Shown here: positions 59,114 through 64,000 of the stretch, piece after piece
How positions within the stretch are numbered: the first letter of the stretch is position 1
Layout: each line of letters starts with the position of its first letter
NCBI GenBank assembly: GCA_964567785.1
Contig: CAZMOK010000004.1
Location: 20,077-84,076, forward strand
DNA: 64,000 nucleotides
Direction: 5' to 3'
From: CAZMOK01 sp964567785
Lineage (GTDB): Bacteria; Bacteroidota; Bacteroidia; Bacteroidales; JAGOPY01
Position numbers and translations under genes: made by a program
Notes under the pieces: model-generated
What the model was told of the DNA's origin: nothing
Databases searched by the model: none
Seen by the model: only the letters and a program-made list of their open reading frames with translations

Positions 59114-59203
59114 TGGCGGAGAAAGAGGGATTCGAACCCCCGGACCGCGTAAACGGTCAACGGTTTTCAAGACCGCCGCATTCGACCACTCTGCCATTTC
59201 TCC
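59114..59203 (-). tRNA. tRNA-Ser (anticodon UGA), CCA encoded
   Basis: On the minus strand the acceptor arm GGAGAAA pairs with TTTCTCC, discriminator G (59117) is followed by an encoded CCA (59116-59114). The anticodon stem GCGGT/ACCGT carries the loop CTTGAAA, giving anticodon UGA (serine, reads UCA and related codons). The variable arm and T loop (GGTTCGAATCC) fit a class II tRNA. Unlike tRNA-Ser(CGA) it encodes CCA. Confidence 0.95.
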
Positions 59204-59207
59204 GCCG

Positions 59208-59215
59208 CAAAAATA
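59208..59215 (-). promoter_or_regulatory. -7 promoter element for tRNA-Ser(UGA)
   Basis: TATTTTTG on the minus strand is an exact TAnnTTTG, five bases before the mature 5' end, with TTTTTG ending 17 bases upstream. The pattern matches the other tRNA-Ser promoter. Confidence 0.6.
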
Positions 59216-59302
59216 CAAAGATTTTCAAATATCAAAAACCGGCATGGAACATTTTCCTGAAAGCCTTTAACTTGTAAAAACAAACCGTTCACTTTAAATG
59301 AA

Positions 59303-59333
59303 TTGATAAAAAACCGTTTTTGTGCTACTTTTG
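59303..59333 (+). promoter_or_regulatory. promoter of the GWxTD protein gene
   Basis: TTG at 59303-59305, a spacer of 20 bases, then TACTTTTG at 59326-59333, a perfect match to the phylum's consensus. The leader would be about 38-41 bases. Confidence 0.7.
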
Positions 59334-59377
59334 TTATAATAGGATAAGTATAGCTGCGCTAAATCATAACTAAAACA

Positions 59378-60871
59378 ATGCACAAATCCGGCAGAAAACT
59401 GAAGTACTTACTCTACCTCCTCGCCCTCGTTTCCTGGTTCCTGCTCACCTCCGACAGGGTATGCGCTTCGATGCGCGCCCAGCTCAATTATGCCATATTC
59501 AATTCTCCTCAGAAAGGCCCTTACATTGAATGTTACCTGGCCATCGACGGCAGCAGCGTGACCTTCACCAAAACCCCGGAAGACAAGTTCTTTGCTGTTG
59601 TTGAGATCACCATGATTTTTACGAAGGGTGAATATGTGTATGAATATGACAAGTATGAACTGAAAAGCGGCCTGGTGAGCGACACCGCTAATACGAGCAT
59701 CAATATTATCGACCAGCAAAGGTACTTCCTGCAACAGGGGGAATACGAATTTGAGATAATACTGGTGGACAAAATCAATCCCTCTGACACTATTAAAAGT
59801 ATGCAACCCTTAGATGTCAGCTTCCCTGACAATGAATTGTCGTTCTCTGCCATTCAGCTCGTCGACTCAATTCAGAAGGCCGAAGAGCAGACCATCCTGA
59901 CCAAGGGCGGATACGACCTCTTTCCGAAGGTACTTAATTATTTCCCCCCTCAAACCGGCAACCTGAGGTTCTACACCGAAGTATACAATACTGTTCCCCA
60001 CCTGGGAGAGGATGGGCGGTTTCTGCTGAAGAGCTTCATAAAATCTTTTGAATCGGATTTTGTCCTTAACGATTACGTAGCTTATAATAGAGCCTCTTCG
60101 AGGGAAGTATTCTCTTATTACCAGGAATTCGACATCTCCTCCCTGCCCAGCGGCAACTATGTCCTCACCGTTGAGGCCAGGGATGTTGAGAATAATGTCA
60201 TAAAGAGCAATTCGATCTTCTTCACAAGGTTCAATCCGGATGTCAATTTCGAAGCTGATAAGCTTCTTTCCTATGAACTGCAGGGTACTTTCGTGGAAAA
60301 TATCATCGACAAGGATACCCTTGCGGAATATATCGAAAGCCTTACCCCCACAGCCACCAACTTCGAGAAGCAGTTCATTTACCGAGATCTGGAAACGGCT
60401 GAAGTACCCACCATGCAAAAATTCCTTTACTATTTCTGGCTGATGCGGAACAAGGACGACCCGGAAGAATCGTGGCTCAGGTACCGTGAGATGGTGGCGG
60501 AGGTTGAAGAGAGGTTCAGCACCCAGATCCACAAAGGCTGGGAAACCGACCGGGGAAGGGTGTATCTCAAATATGGGCCTCCTAACATTGTGACCGAAAG
60601 CTATAACGAGCCCAGCAGCTATCCCTACGAGATCTGGCAGTATTACAAACTGGGCAACAACCAGAGCAATAAGCGGTTTGTTTTTTACTCACACAGTGAG
60701 CTCACCAACAATTTCGAGCTTCTCCATTCGGATGCGATCGGTGAAGTTTCCAATTACCGCTGGCAGATGATCCTTAATTCCAGGTGGTACGACTCCTATA
60801 ACATCGACCGGACAAGGCCGCCGGATATCTGGGGTAGCCGGGCTGAAGACTATTACCGTGACCCGAGGTAG
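59378..60871 (+). CDS. GWxTD domain-containing exported protein
   Basis: This is a 497-residue exported protein. The signal peptide spans about residues 1-30 (LKYLLYLLALVSWFLLTSDR, cleavage after VCA). A beta-rich middle region (VFYNSPQKG-like strands, SSLPSGNYVLTVEARDVENN) precedes the C-terminal GWxTD domain, named for the phrase GWETDRGRVYLKYGPPN near residue 388, followed by YEIWQYYKL and RFVFYSHSEL. GWxTD proteins occur across Bacteroidota and related phyla; function unknown, though gene context in others hints at an envelope role. It precedes the acyltransferase gene by nine bases. Confidence 0.9.
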   Translation: MHKSGRKLKYLLYLLALVSWFLLTSDRVCASMRAQLNYAIFNSPQKGPYIECYLAIDGSSVTFTKTPEDKFFAVVEITMIFTKGEYVYEYDKYELKSGLVSDTANTSINIIDQQRYFLQQGEYEFEIILVDKINPSDTIKSMQPLDVSFPDNELSFSAIQLVDSIQKAEEQTILTKGGYDLFPKVLNYFPPQTGNLRFYTEVYNTVPHLGEDGRFLLKSFIKSFESDFVLNDYVAYNRASSREVFSYYQEFDISSLPSGNYVLTVEARDVENNVIKSNSIFFTRFNPDVNFEADKLLSYELQGTFVENIIDKDTLAEYIESLTPTATNFEKQFIYRDLETAEVPTMQKFLYYFWLMRNKDDPEESWLRYREMVAEVEERFSTQIHKGWETDRGRVYLKYGPPNIVTESYNEPSSYPYEIWQYYKLGNNQSNKRFVFYSHSELTNNFELLHSDAIGEVSNYRWQMILNSRWYDSYNIDRTRPPDIWGSRAEDYYRDPR

Positions 60872-60880
60872 ATCTAATTC

Positions 60881-61822
60881 ATGAATATTTATCGGGTTTC
60901 GGGCTATTACCGTATTTTTGCCCTACCAAGCAATTTTATCCTGATGGTCCTTGTATATTATATTTTTACGGGTCTGGTGCTGATCCTCTCAAAATTCCCC
61001 TTCGGTCTTCTGTATCTGAAATCAGACGTCCTCTGCTTTATCCTGTACAGGGTGATCCGGTACAGACGGGATGTGGTTGCCGGGAACCTCAGAAATGCCT
61101 TCCCGGGCAGATCAGTCGCAGAAAGAAAAAAGATCGAAACGCAATACTACAGGAACCTGGCCGACATAATTATGGAGGTCATAAAATGGAGAAGCATATC
61201 ACCGGAAGAGTTGCTGAGGAGGTTCCGCTTTGAGAATATCGAGCTGATGGAAGAAGCCTTTGACCGCGGTCAGGGTGTGATCATTGCCATTGGCCACTGC
61301 GGTAACTGGGAGTGGATGGGAACGGCCCTGGGCCTGATCTCCGACAAGAAAGGCTACGCTATAGTGAAACCTCTAAGCGATAAGCGTTACGATAATTATA
61401 TGAGGAAGCTCAGGCACCGGCTGAACCCTGATTCCACCATACCCTTCAAGGAAACCTTCAGGCGCATGCTTGTAAACAAAAAGAAGGAGCCAACGTTCAA
61501 CGTCTTTGCCGCCGACCAGACCCCTACAAGGGATGAGATCAATTACTGGACTGAATTCCTCAACCAGGACACAGGATTCTTCCTCGGAATAGAAAAGATT
61601 GCACGGTCACTCGACTTTGCGGTTATCTTCGTAGACATAGTGAGGGAAAAAAGAGGTCATTACAGGGGGATCATGTCACTGATCTCTGGTAAACCTTCGG
61701 AAACTGAAGAATTCGTGATTACCGAAAAGTACGTCAGGAGCCTTGAGAAGGCCATACAGGACAACCCTTCTAACTGGCTCTGGTCGCACCGGAGGTGGAA
61801 ACATAAAAGAAATAGTGAATAA
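60881..61822 (+). CDS. lipid A biosynthesis-type lysophospholipid acyltransferase (LpxL/HtrB family)
   Basis: This is a 313-residue inner-membrane acyltransferase. One N-terminal hydrophobic helix (about residues 18-42) anchors it. The catalytic H-x4-D/E motif is HCGNWE in IAIGHCGNWEWMGTALGL (near residue 137), and RRDVVAGNLRNAFP precedes it as in LpxL/LpxM. FAADQTPTRDEINYW lies where these enzymes bind the substrate. In Gram-negatives such enzymes add secondary acyl chains to lipid A; Bacteroidota often carry one or two. It follows the GWxTD gene by nine bases. The exact lipid is inferred from family only. Confidence 0.9.
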   Translation: MNIYRVSGYYRIFALPSNFILMVLVYYIFTGLVLILSKFPFGLLYLKSDVLCFILYRVIRYRRDVVAGNLRNAFPGRSVAERKKIETQYYRNLADIIMEVIKWRSISPEELLRRFRFENIELMEEAFDRGQGVIIAIGHCGNWEWMGTALGLISDKKGYAIVKPLSDKRYDNYMRKLRHRLNPDSTIPFKETFRRMLVNKKKEPTFNVFAADQTPTRDEINYWTEFLNQDTGFFLGIEKIARSLDFAVIFVDIVREKRGHYRGIMSLISGKPSETEEFVITEKYVRSLEKAIQDNPSNWLWSHRRWKHKRNSE

Positions 61823-61858
61823 TCAGCCTTATTAGCTACGGCAATAAAGGCGAATAAC

Positions 61859-61866
61859 TATATTTG
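61859..61866 (+). promoter_or_regulatory. -7 promoter element for the GT2 gene
   Basis: TATATTTG is an exact TAnnTTTG. Its last three bases are the TTG that would otherwise be the first possible start codon, so translation more likely begins at the GTG at 61882. Confidence 0.5.
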
Positions 61867-61881
61867 TCGGACATTTCGGAA

Positions 61882-62901
61882 GTGAAGGTTGCAGTAGTCA
61901 TATTGAACTGGAATGGCAAAAAATTCCTGGAAGATTTCCTTCCGGGGGTTATTGAGCACAGTAGGGATGTGGCAGAGGTTATCATTGCCGATAACGCATC
62001 ATCGGATGGCTCTGTTGAATTCCTCGAAGAAAATTTCCCCGGTATCAAAACCCTGAGGTTTCCGGTCAATTATGGCTTCGCCGAAGGCTACAACCAGGCA
62101 TTCAGGCAAATCGAAGCAGATTATTATGTGCTGCTCAATTCAGATATCGAGGTCACACCCGGCTGGATAGAGCCCGTGATCGAAATGATGGAAAAAGATA
62201 AATCCATCGGCGCTGCCCAGCCAAAACTTATTTCTTATCACGACAGGGAATACTTTGAATATGCCGGTGCAGCAGGTGGATTCATAGATTCACTGGGATA
62301 CCCGTTCTGCCGTGGGAGGATATTCCAGGAGATCGAAAAGGACGAAGGCCAATACAACCAGCAGGAGGAAATCTTCTGGGCCACAGGGGCCTGCATGTTT
62401 GTTAGGGCCGACCTCTACCATGAGCTAAAGGGGCTTGACAGTGATTTTTTTGCACACATGGAGGAGATCGATTTCTGCTGGCGCATGAAAAATGCCAATC
62501 ACAAGATCATGTTCTGTCCCGGTTCCACCGTTTACCACATTGGTGGCGGCACACTGCCCAAGAACAATGCACGCAAGACTTACCTCAATATCAGGAACAA
62601 CATGATCATGATCTACAAGAACCTTCCTTCAAATAGGCTGTATTTCATTTACATTGCCAGGTTGTTACTAGATTTTGTGGCCGCCTTAAAATTCTTTGCC
62701 GATGGGGGGTTCAAGGATTTCTGGGCCGTAATGCGCGCCCATGGCCATCTTATAACCAATTTCGGCAGGTACAGGAAAAAAAGGGAGCGCATAGCACACC
62801 TTGGCGTTACCAGGATCTTCAAGGGCAGTATCGTGGTGGAACATTACCTGAAGCGAAAAAAGCGGTTCACCGAACTCGACCGGGAAAAGTTTACGCACTG
62901 A
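61882..62901 (+). CDS. GT2 family glycosyltransferase (rhamnosyltransferase-like)
   Basis: This is an inverting GT-A enzyme making polysaccharide or lipid-linked sugar. The start VKVAVVILNWNGKKF is the family's nucleotide-binding strand; IIADNASSDGS follows, and the metal-binding DxD is in YYVLLNSDIEV. The second half holds WATGACMFVRADLYHEL and HMEEIDFCWRMKNANHK, the acceptor and general base region of WbbL-like enzymes. I chose GTG at 61882 (339 aa); TTG at 61864 lies inside a -7 element. C-terminal hydrophobic segments (FIYIARLLLDFVAALKFF) probably lie on the membrane. It overlaps the convergent FemX gene by 11 bases. It follows the acyltransferase by 59 bases. Confidence 0.9.
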   Translation: MKVAVVILNWNGKKFLEDFLPGVIEHSRDVAEVIIADNASSDGSVEFLEENFPGIKTLRFPVNYGFAEGYNQAFRQIEADYYVLLNSDIEVTPGWIEPVIEMMEKDKSIGAAQPKLISYHDREYFEYAGAAGGFIDSLGYPFCRGRIFQEIEKDEGQYNQQEEIFWATGACMFVRADLYHELKGLDSDFFAHMEEIDFCWRMKNANHKIMFCPGSTVYHIGGGTLPKNNARKTYLNIRNNMIMIYKNLPSNRLYFIYIARLLLDFVAALKFFADGGFKDFWAVMRAHGHLITNFGRYRKKRERIAHLGVTRIFKGSIVVEHYLKRKKRFTELDREKFTH

Positions 62902-63985
62902 TCCTTACAATTTCATATTCATCAGCATCAAGTGGGTAATCCCAGCACCCCATCCGGTTGAATAGCTTCCCGCCAAAACCCTTTTTATACAAATGCACTC
63001 CGTGCAACGGATGCGACCGGTCAAGGTTCGGGGCACAACCGAACATGTCGTATTCACTGCAGCCGGCACATTTGGCCATCCTGATGGCTTCCCATTGCAA
63101 CGCATAACTGGCCCTTATGTGCTTTTTCTCATCCGAGGAGGCCCCGAATAAATAGAAGGCCCGTTTATTTGAAAAGACAAGGAACATGGCAGAAAGGAAT
63201 TCACCCTTATGATCGGCCATCATCAGCTTTACATCAACTTCGGACCTGTCTTTATCATGGTTTCTGAACAAGGCTGAGAAGTAATCCTTGCCCCGGATCG
63301 CCATTTTATTCCGCTGCGCAGTTTCCTTGTAAAGTGCATACCACTCATTCAGGGAATCCATACCGCATTCCTGCACCCTGACCCCTTTCTTAAAGGCCCT
63401 CCTTATATTGTACCTTGTGTTATACCTCATCCTGTACAGCAGTTCATTCTCATTGGCCCGCAGGTTCAGAAAGAAGGTGTTCTTTGGCAGGATGTCATCA
63501 GGGCTTTTCCTGAGGTTCCACTTGCGGGTCTTGTAATTCAGCCTCAGTTCCTGGGTCTGGTCGGGTGGGGGGCCCATCCAGTTGCCCTTCTCATCGAAAT
63601 ACCCCTCTTCGTGCGACCACTGGTTCTCCCAGAGAAGGTCGTACCTGATAAAAATGCAGTTTGAAGGGAGGTGAGGCCTGAGGGCTTCAGAAACTTCCTC
63701 GAGGAAGAGGCCGTAGTTCTCGAACCTAGGCTCCACTTTCGGACCGTAAGGCACATAGGCATAACAATGGCCATGACCATCCTTTTTGAGCAATACCAGC
63801 AGGTCGTCATTGGTAAAATGGTCTTCCTCTTCCGAAGGATCTATCAGGTCTTCAGATACCGTGAGCTGGAACCCGCCGGGCATAAAGCCCTGATCTTCTT
63901 TAAAGTGGGCCCAGAACGGTGTTTGGGGTAAGATATTGGTTGATCTGATTTCGTCGATTTCCTTGGTTTCTGCCCTGCAGATCAT
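62891..63985 (-). CDS. FemAB-family peptidyltransferase (FemX-like)
   Basis: This is a cytosolic GNAT-fold enzyme of the FemABX family, which adds amino acids from aminoacyl-tRNA to the lipid II stem peptide or related acceptors. The N-terminal part has LPQTPFWAHFKEDQGF, then the first GNAT-like half; the second half has LLYRMRYNTRYNIRRAFKKG, SAMFLVFSNKRAFYLFGASS and the signature EYDMFGCAPNLDRSHPLHG, with HLYKKGFGG at the end. The ATG at 63985 gives 364 aa. The frame stays open to the right edge, so a start outside the window cannot be excluded. Convergent overlap of 11 bases with the GT2 gene. Confidence 0.88.
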   Translation of the reverse strand: MICRAETKEIDEIRSTNILPQTPFWAHFKEDQGFMPGGFQLTVSEDLIDPSEEEDHFTNDDLLVLLKKDGHGHCYAYVPYGPKVEPRFENYGLFLEEVSEALRPHLPSNCIFIRYDLLWENQWSHEEGYFDEKGNWMGPPPDQTQELRLNYKTRKWNLRKSPDDILPKNTFFLNLRANENELLYRMRYNTRYNIRRAFKKGVRVQECGMDSLNEWYALYKETAQRNKMAIRGKDYFSALFRNHDKDRSEVDVKLMMADHKGEFLSAMFLVFSNKRAFYLFGASSDEKKHIRASYALQWEAIRMAKCAGCSEYDMFGCAPNLDRSHPLHGVHLYKKGFGGKLFNRMGCWDYPLDADEYEIVRISA

Positions 63986-64000
63986 CAACAATTCCTTTTT

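Larger units (their letters stand above)
58726..59116. other. repeat- and gap-rich spacer between converging tRNA-Ser genes
   Basis: No gene here. It holds C-rich and G-rich arms around a 100-N gap, a G/T-rich repeat stretch, a terminator for the minus-strand tRNA and the encoded CCA of that tRNA. Open frames across it have low-complexity translations (WWDLGFVWDLEFGVWDL) and are not genes. Confidence 0.8.

Noticed and set aside
58970..59152. Open frame with WDLGFVWDLEFGVWDL
   Set aside because: Low-complexity translation of the G/T-rich repeat and running into the opposite tRNA gene.
1..64000. CRISPR arrays, insertion sequences or prophage
   Set aside because: No regularly spaced direct repeats of CRISPR size, no transposase, integrase, capsid or terminase-like protein was seen.

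Overview
The window reads as a draft or metagenome-assembled piece of a Bacteroidota chromosome, most likely from the order Bacteroidales or a close relative. Evidence: Bacteroidota-type promoters (TAnnTTTG at -7, often with TTG 20 bases upstream) before many genes; few Shine-Dalgarno sites; a short primary sigma factor (287 aa); a secreted protein with a type IX secretion tail; a GWxTD protein; and the single-chain glycogen synthase-phosphorylase typical of this phylum. Three runs of exactly 100 N are assembly placeholders, and at least one (in recQ) does not have the true length.

Layout. 1-2220 (minus): partial alkyladenine DNA glycosylase and recQ. 2383-6122 (plus): lipoprotein, lipid kinase, YciH/SUI1, unknown protein, YbdG-like mechanosensitive channel. 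6255-12016 (plus): a six-gene operon of TetR regulator (with an EF-hand-like loop), LolA-like periplasmic protein, two LolC/E-like permeases, LolD-like ATPase and an outer-membrane barrel. 12133-17801 (plus): rpsO, pnp, rpoD, rpe, pepD. 17808-25968: envelope protein, beta-helix lipoprotein, T9SS-exported arylsulfotransferase, then a divergent sodium/sugar symporter and mutarotase with a TauE-type exporter. 26138-31921: DUF3298-like protein, two unrelated phosphate transporters, SLOG/cpYpsA protein. 31931-38043: prmC (minus), kinase plus sucrose-phosphate-synthase-like glycosyltransferase, DMT transporter, YigZ, dnaA. 38148-42622: tyrosine phosphatase, Thr/Ser dehydratase and RsmI-like methylase in overlap, SlyD-like FKBP (minus), ABC exporter pair. 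42734-58397 (all minus): SnoaL-like lipoprotein, M48 protease, VWA protein, TapB-like protein, fabG and a glycogen/alpha-glucan block. 58637-59203: two converging tRNA-Ser genes around a repeat-rich gap. 59378-64000: GWxTD protein, lipid A-type acyltransferase, GT2 glycosyltransferase, FemX-like enzyme.

How the genes work together. The glycogen block (debranching enzyme, GT4, GH57, SDR, then the fused glycogen synthase-phosphorylase) covers synthesis, branch editing and phosphorolysis. The symporter and secreted mutarotase form a sugar-uptake pair. The 6255-12016 operon has a part for each envelope layer plus its own regulator, whose promoter overlaps a dyad that is the likely operator. It is the best candidate here for a poorly described system, probably moving a lipid or lipoprotein between membranes; its cargo cannot be read from the sequence. 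I saw no prophage, insertion sequence, CRISPR array or defence island.
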